Shown here: positions 9,616 through 20,640 of the stretch, one piece after another
How positions within the stretch are numbered: position 1 is the stretch's first letter
Layout: each line of letters opens with the position of its first letter
Assembly: GCF_000819725.1 (NCBI RefSeq)
Contig: NZ_CDDH01000062.1
Span: 1 to 64,000, forward strand
Direction of reading: 5' to 3'
Source: Aeromonas australiensis
Lineage (GTDB): Bacteria > Pseudomonadota > Gammaproteobacteria > Enterobacterales > Aeromonadaceae
DNA: 64,000 nt
Notes under the pieces: model-generated
The model's database searches: none
What the model saw: only the letters and a program-made list of their open reading frames with translations
What the model was told of the DNA's origin: nothing
Position numbers and translations under genes: made by a program

Positions 9616-12426
9616 ATGCATAACGGCGTGATGAAGGCCTGGTTGGAGTCATCTCACCTGGCTGGTGCGAATGCAAGCTATATCGAGGATTTGTACGAAT
9701 CCTTCCTAGAGAATCCTGACTCCGTGTCCGATGAGTGGCGCAGCCTGTTTAGCGAGCTGCCCCAGGTCAATGGCCATGGGGTTGAACAACCCCACTCCCA
9801 GGTCCGCGATTATTTCCGTCGTCTGGCCAAGGATCCCTCTCGCTACAGTGCCCCCGTCTCCGATCCGCAAGTGGATGCCAAGCAGGTGCGGGTGCTGCAG
9901 CTGATCAACGCCTACCGTTTCCGTGGTCATCAGAATGCCAATCTGGACCCGCTGGGCCTGTGGGCCCGTGAAACCGTTGCCGAGCTGGATCCCGCGTTTC
10001 ACAACCTGCAAGGCGCGGACATGGAGGCCACCTTCAATGTGGGCTCCTACGCCATCGGTCGCGAGACCATGGTGCTCTCCGATCTCTATGCCTCGCTGAG
10101 GAAGACCTATTGCGGCAGTATTGGCGCCGACTACATGCACCTCACCTCCACGGAAGAGAAGCGCTGGCTGCAACAGCGTCTCGAATCCATTGAAGGGAAG
10201 GGGAGCTACACCCTCGAAGAGAAGACCCGTTTTCTGGATAACCTGACTGCTGCCGAAGGGCTGGAGAAATATCTGGGTGCCAAGTTCCCGGGAGCCAAGC
10301 GCTTCTCGCTGGAAGGTGGCGATGCCATGATCCCCATGCTGAAAGAGTTGATCCGTCGCGCTGGGGAGCAGGGCTGCAAAGAGGCGGTGATCGGCATGGC
10401 CCACCGCGGCCGTCTCAACGTGCTGATCAACGTGCTCGGTAAACGGCCGCAGGACTTGTTCGACGAGTTTGCCGGCAAGCATGGCGAATCCTGGGGTACC
10501 GGCGATGTGAAGTACCACATGGGCTTCTCCTCCGACTTCGCCACCCCGGGTGGCAACGTCCACCTGGCGCTCGCGTTCAACCCCTCTCACCTCGAAATCG
10601 TCAACCCTGTGGTCATCGGCTCGGTCCGTGCCCGGATGGATCGTCGCGGTGACAAGGATGGTTCCAGCGTGCTGCCCATCACCATTCACGGTGATTCGGC
10701 CATGGCCGGTCAGGGGGTGGTGGCCGAGACCTTCAACATGTCCCAGACCCGCGCCTATGGCGTGGGCGGGACAGTGCGCATCGTCATCAACAACCAGGTC
10801 GGTTTCACCACCTCCTATATCCGTGACCTGCGCTCCACCGAATATTGCACCGACATCGCCAAGGCGGTGCAGGCGCCGGTGCTGCACGTCAACGGGGATG
10901 ATGCGGAAGCCGTGGTGCTGGTGACCCAGATTGCACTGGATTACCGCAACACCTTCAAACGCGACGTGGTGATCGAACTGGTCTGCTACCGTCGTCACGG
11001 TCACAACGAAGCGGACGAGCCGAGCGCCACCCAGCCATTGATGTACCAGAAGATCAAGCAGCACCCGACTCCGCGCAAGATCTACGCCGATCAGCTGGTG
11101 GCCGAGGGGAGCCTCGCTCAGGAGCGGGCGACCGAACTGGTCAACGAGTATCGCGAAGCGCTGGATCGCGGCGAGCGGGTGAGCAAAGAGTGGCGGCCGA
11201 TGGAGCTGCACTCCGTCGACTGGACGCCGTATCTGGGCCACGACTGGAACATGGCCTATGAGAGTGCCGTGCCAATGGATCACCTCAAGAGCCTCGGCGA
11301 GCGGGTGAGCCAGTATCCGGCCACCCACGTGCTGCAGCGTCAGGTCGAGAAGATTTACGAAGACCGCCGTCTGATGGCCGCTGGCGAGAAGCTGGTGGAT
11401 TGGGGCTTTGCCGAGACCCTGGCCTACGCCACCCTGGTGGACAAGGGGGCCCGCATCCGCTTTACCGGTGAAGACTCCGGCCGTGGCACCTTCTTCCACC
11501 GCCACGCCGTGCTCCACAGCCAGACCGATGCCAGCACCTATACCCCGCTGTGCCACCTGCACGACGAACAGGGCCCGTTCGAGGTGTATGACTCTGTGCT
11601 GACCGAGAACGCGGTTCTGGCCTTTGAATATGGCTACGCCAGCGCCGAGCCGGCTGGCCTCACCATCTGGGAAGCCCAGTTTGGTGACTTCGCCAACTGT
11701 GCCCAGGTAGTGGTGGATCAGTTCCTCTCCTCCGGCGAGCAGAAGTGGGGCCGGATGTGTGGCCTGACCATGCTGCTGCCACACGGTTACGAAGGGCAGG
11801 GGCCGGAGCACTCCTCCGCCCGTCTGGAGCGTTATCTGCAGATGTGCGCCCAGCACAACATGCAGGTGTGCGTGCCCTCTACCCCGGCGCAGGTGTTCCA
11901 TATGCTGCGTCGTCAGGTGGTACGCCCGATGCGCCGTCCGCTCATCGTCATGACGCCTAAATCCCTGCTGCGCCACCCGCTGGCGGTGAGCAAGCTCGAA
12001 GAGCTGGCGGAAGGTACTTTCCAGAACGCCATCGGCGAGATTGACGCGCTGGATCCGAAAGCGGTCAAGCGTGTGGTGTTCTGCTCCGGCAAGGTCTACT
12101 ACGACCTGCTCGATGCCCGTCGCAAGGCCGAGCAGCAAGATGTGGCACTGGTACGAATTGAGCAGCTCTACCCCTTCCCGGAAGAGGAAGTGCGCGCCAT
12201 TCTGGCCGATTACAGCCATGTCACCGACTTTGTCTGGTGTCAGGAAGAGCCGCAGAACCAGGGCGCCTGGTACTGCACCCGTCACCACTACGATGGCGTG
12301 CTGCCAGCCGGAGCTACCCTGCGTTATGCCGGTCGCCCTGCGTCCGCCTCACCGGCCGTCGGTTACATGTCTGTCCACGCCAAGCAGCAAAAAGCCTTGG
12401 TGGAAGATGCGCTGACCCTGGAATAA
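9616..12426 (+). CDS. sucA: 2-oxoglutarate dehydrogenase E1 component
   Basis: A 936-residue thiamine-diphosphate enzyme that decarboxylates 2-oxoglutarate and passes the succinyl group to the SucB lipoyl domain. It has the short N-terminal E2-binding segment (SYIEDLYESFLENP), the AYRFRGHQNANLDPLG stretch, the active-site GMAHRGRLNVL, the ThDP/Mg motif with GDSAMAGQGVVAET, and the C-terminal RIEQLYPFP domain. Length matches E. coli SucA (933). The ATG at 9616 begins a conserved N-terminus and has an aaggga RBS. Confidence 0.97.
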   Translation: MHNGVMKAWLESSHLAGANASYIEDLYESFLENPDSVSDEWRSLFSELPQVNGHGVEQPHSQVRDYFRRLAKDPSRYSAPVSDPQVDAKQVRVLQLINAYRFRGHQNANLDPLGLWARETVAELDPAFHNLQGADMEATFNVGSYAIGRETMVLSDLYASLRKTYCGSIGADYMHLTSTEEKRWLQQRLESIEGKGSYTLEEKTRFLDNLTAAEGLEKYLGAKFPGAKRFSLEGGDAMIPMLKELIRRAGEQGCKEAVIGMAHRGRLNVLINVLGKRPQDLFDEFAGKHGESWGTGDVKYHMGFSSDFATPGGNVHLALAFNPSHLEIVNPVVIGSVRARMDRRGDKDGSSVLPITIHGDSAMAGQGVVAETFNMSQTRAYGVGGTVRIVINNQVGFTTSYIRDLRSTEYCTDIAKAVQAPVLHVNGDDAEAVVLVTQIALDYRNTFKRDVVIELVCYRRHGHNEADEPSATQPLMYQKIKQHPTPRKIYADQLVAEGSLAQERATELVNEYREALDRGERVSKEWRPMELHSVDWTPYLGHDWNMAYESAVPMDHLKSLGERVSQYPATHVLQRQVEKIYEDRRLMAAGEKLVDWGFAETLAYATLVDKGARIRFTGEDSGRGTFFHRHAVLHSQTDASTYTPLCHLHDEQGPFEVYDSVLTENAVLAFEYGYASAEPAGLTIWEAQFGDFANCAQVVVDQFLSSGEQKWGRMCGLTMLLPHGYEGQGPEHSSARLERYLQMCAQHNMQVCVPSTPAQVFHMLRRQVVRPMRRPLIVMTPKSLLRHPLAVSKLEELAEGTFQNAIGEIDALDPKAVKRVVFCSGKVYYDLLDARRKAEQQDVALVRIEQLYPFPEEEVRAILADYSHVTDFVWCQEEPQNQGAWYCTRHHYDGVLPAGATLRYAGRPASASPAVGYMSVHAKQQKALVEDALTLE

Positions 12427-12438
12427 ACCCGTTGCAAA

Positions 12439-12470
12439 GGAGAGGGTACGCCGTTGTGCCGACCCTCTCC
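12439..12470. other. Stem-loop between sucA and sucB
   Basis: The perfect 9-bp stem ggagagggt / accctctcc with a 14-nt loop lies 13 bp after the sucA stop. No T run follows, so read-through into sucB is expected. Confidence 0.5.
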
Positions 12471-12518
12471 GACTCTGGAATAAGCCTGCTGGCCAAGAAG
12501 TAACAAGGAACTGATTAG

Positions 12519-13709
12519 ATGACTATCGAGATCAAGGTACCGGATCTGCCGGAATCAGTGGCCGATGCCACTATCGCCACCTGGCACAAAAAACCGGGTG
12601 ATCTGGTCGCCCGTGACGAAGTGCTGGTCGACATCGAGACCGACAAGGTGGTGCTGGAAGTGCCGGCACCGCAAGCCGGTGTGCTGGGGGAGATCCTGCA
12701 AGGGGAAGGGGCGACCGTGTTGTCCCGTCAACTGATTGCCATCCTCACCGCCGCTCCGGTGGCCGGTGAAGAGACCAAAGAGAAACCCGCTGAAGCGGTG
12801 GCCGATGATGGTGCCGATGGCTTGAGCCCCTCGGTGCGCCGCCTGATTGGCGAGCACGACATCGACGTGACCAAGCTGACCGGTACCGGCAAGGGCGGTC
12901 GCATCACCAAGGATGATGTGGAAGCCTTCATCAAGGCCAAGAGCCAGCCTGCGGCAGCCGCACCGGTCGCAACTGCAGCCCCGGCAGCCAAGGTTGCCCC
13001 GCTGGGTGGTCGCACCGACAAGCGGGTACCGATGACCCGTCTGCGCAAGCGCATTGCCGAGCGTCTGCTGGAAGCGAAAAACACCACCGCCATGCTGACC
13101 ACCTTCAACGAGGTCAACATGAAGCCCATCATGGATCTGCGCAAGCAGTACGGCGAGATCTTCGAGAAGAAGCACGGCATCAAGCTCGGCTTTATGTCCT
13201 TCTACGTGAAGGCGGTAGTGGAGTCCCTCAAGCGCTATCCGGAAGTGAACGCGGCACTCGATGGTGATGACGTGGTTTACCACAACTACTTCGACGTCAG
13301 CATCGCCGTCTCGACCCCCCGTGGTCTGGTGACGCCGGTGCTGCGCGACTGCGACAACATGAGCCTGGCGGACATCGAGAAGGCCATCAAGGATCTGGCG
13401 GGCAAGGGCCGTGACGGCAAGCTGACCGTGGATGAACTGACTGGCGGCAACTTCACCATCACCAACGGTGGCGTGTTCGGCTCCCTGATGTCCACCCCGA
13501 TCATCAACCCGCCCCAGAGCGCCATTCTGGGCATGCACAAGATCCAGGATCGCCCGATGGCCGTTGACGGCAAGGTCGAGATCCTGCCGATGATGTATCT
13601 GGCGCTCTCCTACGATCACCGTCTCATCGATGGACGCGAATCGGTAGGCTTCCTGGTCTCCGTCAAGGAGCTGCTGGAAGACCCGACCCGTCTGTTGCTG
13701 GACGTCTAA
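12519..13709 (+). CDS. sucB: Dihydrolipoyllysine succinyltransferase (E2)
   Basis: The 396-residue core of the 2-oxoglutarate dehydrogenase complex. The N-terminal lipoyl domain shows the lipoylated lysine in [15 protein letters not shown]. An E1/E3-binding domain follows ([14 protein letters not shown], about residues 105-140), then an Ala/Pro linker and the catalytic domain ending with the active-site [11 protein letters not shown]. Only one lipoyl domain is present, as in enteric SucB. Confidence 0.97.
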   Translation: MTIEIKVPDLPESVADATIATWHKKPGDLVARDEVLVDIETDKVVLEVPAPQAGVLGEILQGEGATVLSRQLIAILTAAPVAGEETKEKPAEAVADDGADGLSPSVRRLIGEHDIDVTKLTGTGKGGRITKDDVEAFIKAKSQPAAAAPVATAAPAAKVAPLGGRTDKRVPMTRLRKRIAERLLEAKNTTAMLTTFNEVNMKPIMDLRKQYGEIFEKKHGIKLGFMSFYVKAVVESLKRYPEVNAALDGDDVVYHNYFDVSIAVSTPRGLVTPVLRDCDNMSLADIEKAIKDLAGKGRDGKLTVDELTGGNFTITNGGVFGSLMSTPIINPPQSAILGMHKIQDRPMAVDGKVEILPMMYLALSYDHRLIDGRESVGFLVSVKELLEDPTRLLLDV

Positions 13710-13750
13710 GCCTGTGGCACCCGGGCAAGGGGTTTGCGCCCCGAGCTGAG

Positions 13751-13815
13751 TGTGCTGCTGGACGTTTGAGTAATACCCGAGCGATTGAAAGATAACGAGG
13801 GGCCGCCTAGGCCCC
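13751..13815. other. sucB-sucC gap with partial sucB-tail copy and a hairpin
   Basis: The 171-bp gap holds a second copy of the sucB end (ctgctggacgttt, then TGA, at about 13754; the first ends at 13709) and a GC-rich hairpin, ggggccgcctaggcccc, at 13799-13815. No promoter is evident. The repeated tail looks like a local duplication. Confidence 0.45.
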
Positions 13816-13880
13816 CATTCACAGGGGATTGAGAAACACCAGCCCCGGACGGAAATACCTACAACACGGATAGAGCATCT

Positions 13881-15046
<1,166 letters not shown>

Positions 15047-15047
<1 letters not shown>

Positions 15048-15919
15048 TGAGCGTACTGATCAACAAGGACACCCGAGTCATCTGCCAGGGTTTTACCGGC
15101 GGTCAGGGTACTTTCCACTCCGAGCAGGCGCTCTCCTACGGCACCCAGCTGGTGGGCGGCGTCTCCCCGGGCAAGGGCGGCACCACCCATCTGGGCCTGC
15201 CGGTATTCAACACCGTCCGTGACGCGGTCGAAGCGACCGGCGCCACCGCCACCGTCATCTATGTTCCGGCACCGTTCTGCAAGGACGCGATCCTGGAAGC
15301 GATCGACGCGGGCATCAAGCTCATCGTCACCATCACCGAAGGCATCCCGACGCTGGATATGCTGGACGTCAAAGTGAAGCTGCAAGAGACCGGCGTGCGG
15401 ATGATCGGCCCCAACTGCCCGGGTGTGATCACCCCGGGTGAGTGCAAGATCGGCATCATGCCGGGCCACATTCACAAACCGGGCAAGGTGGGCATCGTCT
15501 CCCGCTCCGGCACCCTGACCTACGAAGCGGTCAAGCAGACCACTGACGAGGGCTTTGGCCAGTCCACCTGCGTCGGTATCGGTGGCGACCCCATTCCGGG
15601 CTCCAACTTTATCGACATTCTGGAGATGTTCCAGAACGACCCGCAGACCGAAGCGATCGTGATGATCGGCGAGATCGGCGGCAACGCCGAGGAAGACGCG
15701 GCCGCCTATATCAAGGCCCACGTCACCAAGCCGGTGGTCTCCTATATCGCCGGTGTTACTGCCCCTCCCGGCAAGCGGATGGGCCATGCTGGCGCCATCA
15801 TCTCCGGTGGCAAGGGTACCGCCGCCGAGAAGTTTGCCGCCCTGGAAGATGCTGGCGTGAAAACCGTCCGGTCGCTTGCCGATATCGGCAAAGCCCTGCG
15901 TGAAGTGACCGGCTGGTAA
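15047..15919 (+). CDS. sucD: Succinyl-CoA synthetase alpha subunit
   Basis: A 290-residue subunit carrying the CoA-binding Rossmann domain ([14 protein letters not shown]) and the histidine that is phosphorylated during catalysis, in [14 protein letters not shown] near residue 247. It is the last gene of the sdh-suc operon; a terminator follows within 30 bp. The operon contains no E3 (lpd) gene, as in enterics where Lpd is shared with pyruvate dehydrogenase. Confidence 0.97.
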
Positions 15920-15945
15920 TTCTGTTTAGCCCGTTATCTCTAATC

Positions 15946-15971
15946 AAAAGCCGCCCGATGGGCGGCTTTTT
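15946..15971 (+). terminator. Terminator of the sdhCDAB-sucABCD operon
   Basis: The stem aaaagccgccc / gggcggctttt ends in a T run 27 bp after the sucD stop. Confidence 0.9.
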
Positions 15972-16044
15972 GGTTCCTGATGAATTGACCTCATTATTAT
16001 CCATTCTCGCGAATTTAAGTATGTTTTGTACCTTGGCAAAGAGG

Positions 16045-17287
16045 CAGGGCATCCGCATGAATGCTCGTTAATTAACCACCGAGGCAAATCCAGCCAATAA
16101 AACCCGCTCTAAAAATGCCGGATTCATCATGCAGCGTTTCTGTTTCATCGGAATGCTTATCTTCGTTTCTTCTGCTCGTAGCATGTTGAGAACCATATGC
16201 CGCAGACCCGCTAGATTTTCCGCTGCATTGTCACGGTAAATCTGGCACGCATCTTCGCGAAGGCTTACATCCAAAATCCAGTGCATCGATTCAATGCCCC
16301 AATGTGCTCGAACTGCGTCACCAGCTTCACTTGAGGTTAATTCCTTCGAACAAATGTAATAGCGCTGCTCCAGGTTGATGGATTTTCCTTTTTCTGCACG
16401 GAAGTACTCCACCATGACGATGCTTTTGAGCCCAGGCCAACCTGAGAAATCCCCGATTAATTCATTGGCATCCAGTACATGGCTCGTGCGTAACTCTACT
16501 CGACCACGCTGTAATTTGAGCACATCATGGGCTTCAAGCGCAGCTTTCCGCTGAAGTGCAAATGCGGCCTTTATCGCATCAGACAGTTTGCCCTGGTTGC
16601 CTTTCACTGCCAGCAGATAGTCAGCCCCTTGCTCTAAAATCGTTTTGGCAATGTTGGTCTGACAGGCCATCGCATCAATGGTCACCAGCGCTCCACGCAA
16701 CTCGAGCATCTTTATTAATGCAGGGATCGCGGTGATCTCGTTGCTTTTGGCATCGGTTTTAAGCTGCCCGAGCACCAGTTGGTTGGCACTGGCATATGCA
16801 CTTATCATGTGGATTGTGCTGCCGCGAGCACTGCGATTGTAAGAACACTCGCAGTGTCTTGCCATCAATGGCTACTACCTCGCCTTGCGTTAGCTTGTGT
16901 ACCGATCGCATCCAATTGAGGAAGCACTCCTGAAATGCCTCTGGCTTAATGCTTGAAATCAAACGGGCAAAGGTGTCATCCACCGGTACGCCATTTTCAA
17001 ACAACCTGTGTTTCAGAAACCATTCGTGATGCCCCATCACATATTCACGGATGTCAGTCCAGCCGCGACCTCCGGCCATGATGGCGCACAAACTGCCGAA
17101 TAAGACATCAAATAGCGGATAGTCGACTTTGGCGCTTTGCCTATCATCGTGGATCAGGATGAAATGTTCCTTGATGCTGTCGATATCCATGCTTATGTCC
17201 TCAAAAAGTGAGCATAAGGTCACACCACGATCTTCGGAGTCAACAACTGGAGACATTTGAACAAAAAACATTCATGATCTTGCCCTG
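16045..17287. mobile_element. ISAs1-family insertion sequence, frameshifted
   Basis: The element is 1243 bp with imperfect terminal inverted repeats: cagggcatccgcatgaatg at the left and the complement of cagggcaagatcatgaatg at the right. It is flanked by a perfect 10-bp target duplication, ggcaaagagg, at 16035-16044 and 17288-17297. Length, ends and transposase all fit ISAs1-family elements. The intact duplication suggests fairly recent insertion, although the transposase is already broken. It landed directly in front of the acetyltransferase gene at 17302. Confidence 0.9.
16068..17190 (-). pseudogene. ISAs1-family transposase, interrupted by a frameshift
   Basis: The N-terminal part (from the ATG at 17190, MDIDSIKEHFIL) holds the DDE-associated domain and reads through VVAIDGKTLR with the first catalytic aspartate. 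Just after this, near 16850-16860, the frame shifts by one base. The second part continues with CSYNRSARGS, TIDAMACQTNIAK (second aspartate) and GIESMHWILDVSLREDA (glutamate) to 16068. All catalytic regions are present but in two frames. One extra base in cgagtgttctt is the simplest cause. ISAs1-family elements are not known to need frameshifting, so I treat it as inactivated. Confidence 0.85.
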
Positions 17288-17301
17288 GGCAAAGAGGATA
17301 T

Positions 17302-17769
17302 ATGGAAATTTCATTGCTTGCAGATCATCCGCATCATATATCGACGATAGTCGGCTGGTATTTTGATGAATGGGCCTCTCATGTGCCCGGCGTTACGAAA
17401 GAGATGGTACGTAAAAAGGTTGAAGTGACAGCCTTTAATAGAGCATTCCCATTTAGTTTAGTGGCGCATGACGATAGAGAACTGGTTGGAACATTGGAGC
17501 TGAAAATCCAGGAAAATAAAAATTACCCGGAATATGAGTTTTGGATTGGTGGTATCTATGTTCCTGCAGTGCATCGCAGGAAAGGTATCGCCAAAAAAAT
17601 GATCAATGTCGCCAGGAATATGGCCGTTTCCCGTGGTGTTGCGACACTGTACTTGCAGTGTGAAACACATAACGTGGATTTCTATCGTGAGCAAGGTTTC
17701 AACGCAATACATAAATCAACCCACGGTCACTGGGAAACAACCATCATGGTATGGCACGTGGCTGTATAA
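17302..17769 (+). CDS. GNAT-family N-acetyltransferase, AT-rich
   Basis: A 155-residue acetyltransferase with the acetyl-CoA motif VPAVHRRKGIAKKMI at about residues 93-107 and the closing HNVDFYREQGF. Base composition is well below that of the surrounding genes, suggesting acquisition. Its RBS (aaagagg) lies inside the 10-bp target duplication of the ISAs1 element, so the insertion cut the gene from its original promoter but recreated the ribosome-binding site 5 bp from the ATG. Expression would now depend on the IS or on chance promoters. The substrate is unknown. Confidence 0.82.
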   Translation: MEISLLADHPHHISTIVGWYFDEWASHVPGVTKEMVRKKVEVTAFNRAFPFSLVAHDDRELVGTLELKIQENKNYPEYEFWIGGIYVPAVHRRKGIAKKMINVARNMAVSRGVATLYLQCETHNVDFYREQGFNAIHKSTHGHWETTIMVWHVAV

Positions 17770-17778
17770 AAATGGTTG

Positions 17779-17991
17779 AAAAGGTAGGTTGGTGCTGAAC
17801 GAAGTGAAGCCCAACGTTTACCGTGAAATACGCCAGTCTATTTGTTTAAGGCTTCGCCATATCAGTGTTTATTCCGCGCAGGTTGGCGCAATCATGCTCG
17901 CCTGTTGGGCTTCGCTACGCTCTGCGCCAACCTACAAGTCACGCTATTTCAATCCTGCCGCCGCTGGGGCCAATCAGCTAATAAAGAGTCA
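17779..17991. repeat. 213-bp palindromic repeat, copy 1
   Basis: This unit contains long inverted arms at 17784-17815 (starting gtaggttggtgctgaacg) and 17904-17935 (ending gcgccaacctac) around an 88-bp loop, plus a 56-bp tail ending taataaagagtc. It begins 10 bp after the acetyltransferase stop. The arms suggest a non-autonomous MITE-like element. The gtaggttgg...gaag.gaagcccaac type of palindrome is, from memory, dispersed in many bacterial genomes. Confidence 0.8.
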
Positions 17992-18008
17992 TCTCGTATG
18001 TTGGGCTA

Positions 18009-18221
18009 AAAAGGTAGGTTGGTGCTGAACGAAGTGAAGCCCAACGTTTACCGTGAAATACGCCAGTCTATTTGTTTAAGGCTTCGCCATATCAGTGTTT
18101 ATTCCGCGCAGGTTGGCGTAATCATGCTCGCTTGTTGGGCTTCGCTACGCTCTGCGCCAACCTACAAATCACGCTATGTCAATCCTGCCGCCGCTGGGGC
18201 CAATCAGCTAATAAAGAGTCA
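18009..18221. repeat. 213-bp palindromic repeat, copy 2
   Basis: This is a direct tandem copy of the unit at 17779, displaced by 230 bp and separated by a 17-bp spacer. I count four mismatches between copies, about 98% identity. It ends 122 bp before nfsA and therefore forms the upstream edge of that gene's promoter region. Confidence 0.85.
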
Positions 18222-18343
18222 GGGTATGCAATGGACGAGTTGTCCAACAAAATCGACGACCAATGTCGGGGACGGTTGTATAGGGGACAGCCTTGGGTTC
18301 CCTTGTTTTTTTCGTTATGGTATGACCTTATTTTGGAGGTGTC

Positions 18344-19069
18344 ATGAATCAGACCATCGATCTTATCCTTTCTCATCGCTCCATTCGTCAGTTCACGGCC
18401 GAGCCGGTCTCCCCGCAACAGCTGGGTGCCATCCTCGCCGCTGCCCAGTCTGCCTCGACTTCGAGCTTTTTGCAGGTGACCAGTATTGTGCGAGTGAGCA
18501 GATCCGAGGCGCGCCAGCAGCTGGCCATGCTGGCGGGCAATCAACCCTATGTGGTGCAGGCTGCTGAGTTTTTGGTGTTCTGCGCCGATTACCATCGTCA
18601 CAGCCAGATTGTGCTCGAGGCCCAGACCGGCTACGCGGAGCAACTGCTGATCGGCGCCATCGATGGCGCCCTGATGGCGCAAAATGCCTTGCTGGCGGCA
18701 CAGTCGCTGGGGCTGGGGGGGGTCTATATCGGCGGTATTCGCAATCATCCAGCGGAGGTGAGTGAGCTGCTGGGCTTGCCCCATCAGGTGATCCCGCTGT
18801 TTGGCCTCTGCCTTGGCCATCCTGCCCAGCAGCCTGAGCAGAAACCCCGGCTGCCCAGGGGATTGGTGGTGCATCAGGAGCGCTACCAGCACGATCTGGA
18901 TCGCGACTTGCTGGCCCGGTACGATCAGCAGATCGCGGACTACTATCAGGCCCGCAGCAGTAACAACAAACAGCAGACCTGGAGTGGCCAGATCCGCGCC
19001 ATTCTGGGCAAGGAGTCCCGTCCTTTTATGCTGGGTTTCCTGCAATCACGGGGCTTTAACCTCAAGTAA
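18344..19069 (+). CDS. nfsA: Oxygen-insensitive NADPH nitroreductase NfsA
   Basis: A 241-residue FMN-dependent reductase (E. coli NfsA is 240). It transfers two electrons at a time from NADPH to nitroaromatics and quinones. The FMN-binding start LILSHRSIRQF, SASTSSFLQ, IGAIDGALMAQNALLAAQSLGLGGVYIGGIRN and the C-terminal K-E/S-R-P segment are all characteristic. The RBS is ggaggtgtc before the ATG. It stands alone, with the 213-bp repeats upstream. Confidence 0.93.
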   Translation: MNQTIDLILSHRSIRQFTAEPVSPQQLGAILAAAQSASTSSFLQVTSIVRVSRSEARQQLAMLAGNQPYVVQAAEFLVFCADYHRHSQIVLEAQTGYAEQLLIGAIDGALMAQNALLAAQSLGLGGVYIGGIRNHPAEVSELLGLPHQVIPLFGLCLGHPAQQPEQKPRLPRGLVVHQERYQHDLDRDLLARYDQQIADYYQARSSNNKQQTWSGQIRAILGKESRPFMLGFLQSRGFNLK

Positions 19070-19259
19070 TGGCGCTGATGGGCGATACTATGGGGAGGCG
19101 ACCTCATAGTCATCGTCCCCTGATCCTGCAATCTCTCCCTGAGACCGGGGGCACAGCTTGGTGAGAAATCGTGGGCAAAGGGGGATCTGCAGGCTACCTT
19201 AAGTGGGTAAGCTGTTGTAGGATCACGCAATTGGATAGGAACAGGGGTTTGGATATCCT

Positions 19260-20024
19260 ATGATTTTAACTTTGGTATTGCTGTCTATTGGCGCACTCCT
19301 GTTTTTGGTTATCGCCTATAACGTGGTGCAGCAATATAAGCAGAAAGCGGAGGCGGACAAGCGTCAGTCGGTTGCCAAACACAAGACAGTGGCGGATGAG
19401 ACTGAAGAGGTGCTGCTGAACGTCAATCTGGTGCCTTTCTCCAAGAATATGGTGTTGCTGTTGCAGCACCGGATCCTAGATGCCTATCGTGCCATTGCCC
19501 AGGTGATGCCCAACAACCAGGTCAAGCAGCGTATTACCGATGTGCAGATCCAGATCAAGAATGTACAGGAGAACTACAGTACGCAGGATGAGGGGCAGTT
19601 CAAGACCCCGGAGTCCGATCGTCAGGCGATCCAGATGCTGCAGCTGGTCAAGAAGCTGCGAGCCGTGCTGCGGGTGGAGCACAACAAGGGCAAGATTGAC
19701 CCTCAGGGGTTTGCCCAGGAAGAGCGCCGTCTTGAGTTGATGCAGCTGAAAATCAACATCTCAAACCTGGTCAAGCGGGCGATGGATGCCCGCATTCAGG
19801 GTCAATATGGCACCTGCCGCCAACTCTATACCAAGGGGTTGTCGGCGCTGGCGAATGTTGCTGACAAGGATCCCTATCTGCTGGCCCGCGAAGAGGATAT
19901 GCGCCAGGGTCTCAATGAGCTTGAAGAGCTGCAGCAGCAGAATAGTGCGCAGGATCTGCAAAACATCAAGGACAAAGAGACCGATGAGCTCGATGTCCTG
20001 TTTCAACCCAAGAAAAAATGGTAA
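19260..20024 (+). CDS. Conserved membrane-anchored coiled-coil protein, function unknown
   Basis: A 254-residue protein with one N-terminal transmembrane helix (about residues 2-22) followed by a basic, glutamine-rich cytoplasmic region with several helical segments rich in Gln, Glu and Lys, ending KKKW. I do not recognise a catalytic motif. Topology predicts an inner-membrane anchor with a cytosolic helical domain. It lies 2 bp before the yecM-like gene and is probably cotranscribed. Confidence 0.7.
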   Translation: MILTLVLLSIGALLFLVIAYNVVQQYKQKAEADKRQSVAKHKTVADETEEVLLNVNLVPFSKNMVLLLQHRILDAYRAIAQVMPNNQVKQRITDVQIQIKNVQENYSTQDEGQFKTPESDRQAIQMLQLVKKLRAVLRVEHNKGKIDPQGFAQEERRLELMQLKINISNLVKRAMDARIQGQYGTCRQLYTKGLSALANVADKDPYLLAREEDMRQGLNELEELQQQNSAQDLQNIKDKETDELDVLFQPKKKW

Positions 20025-20026
20025 GC

Positions 20027-20572
20027 ATGTCTCATCCACTCGATTCCACACTGGGGCCAATGGCCCCATTTGTTTCTCAGCTGTTGGCGGAACTGGCCGC
20101 TACTGGCGTCACAATTTCCCGGCCAACGGTCGATCACCTCTGTTATCGGTCGGCCACCTTGCAGGAGTACCGCGCGCTATGCGCAGTGCTGGCCGAAGCG
20201 GGCACCTTACTGGTGGAGGGGATGATTGGCGGTCGTCCTATCGCTACTTATCAGTTGCATCAACCACTGCAGGTTGATGAGGTACAGGTCCCCTGTATCG
20301 AACTGGCTGCGCCGAAACCCGGTCGTGTTCATCAGGCGGGACTGGAGCATATCGAGCTGGTGGTCACCTCACTGCAGGATCTGGTCGCGCGCTATCCAGA
20401 GCTGCCATTCAAAACCGGTAACATGCAAGATACCCGCAATCCCGATATCGGCCTGATGTTACCCTCCGGTCAGATCAAGTTTCATCTGCGCCCTCTGGCA
20501 GAGGTGATCGCCGAAGAGGTGTCGACCGGTGCTGTGGTCGCAGTGCCTGCGGATTATGTTGAGCAGGATTGA
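20027..20572 (+). CDS. yecM: YecM-family protein (VOC fold)
   Basis: A 181-residue protein matching the YecM family, whose E. coli member has a glyoxalase/vicinal-oxygen-chelate fold and may bind a metal. Family segments include VDHLCYRSATLQEY near residue 37, then PKPGRVHQAGLEHIELV and GQIKFHLRPLAEV. The ATG at 20027 fits the family N-terminus; another ATG three codons upstream overlaps the preceding gene. The biochemical function is not established. Confidence 0.82.
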   Translation: MSHPLDSTLGPMAPFVSQLLAELAATGVTISRPTVDHLCYRSATLQEYRALCAVLAEAGTLLVEGMIGGRPIATYQLHQPLQVDEVQVPCIELAAPKPGRVHQAGLEHIELVVTSLQDLVARYPELPFKTGNMQDTRNPDIGLMLPSGQIKFHLRPLAEVIAEEVSTGAVVAVPADYVEQD

Positions 20573-20640
20573 TTGTACACACGATGCGGTGCGAGCCAGA
20601 CAGGCTCTTGAATAAGGCAGCAAAAGAGGTTGCCGGAGTG

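Noticed and set aside
16068-17190. Programmed frameshift in the ISAs1 transposase
   Set aside because: No slippery heptamer or downstream structure was seen at the junction, and this family normally has one continuous frame; a mutation is simpler.
17789-18567. Short proteins starting MVLNEVKPNVYREIRQ in each 213-bp repeat
   Set aside because: They fall inside the palindromic repeat, overlap the inverted arms and run into nfsA in another frame.
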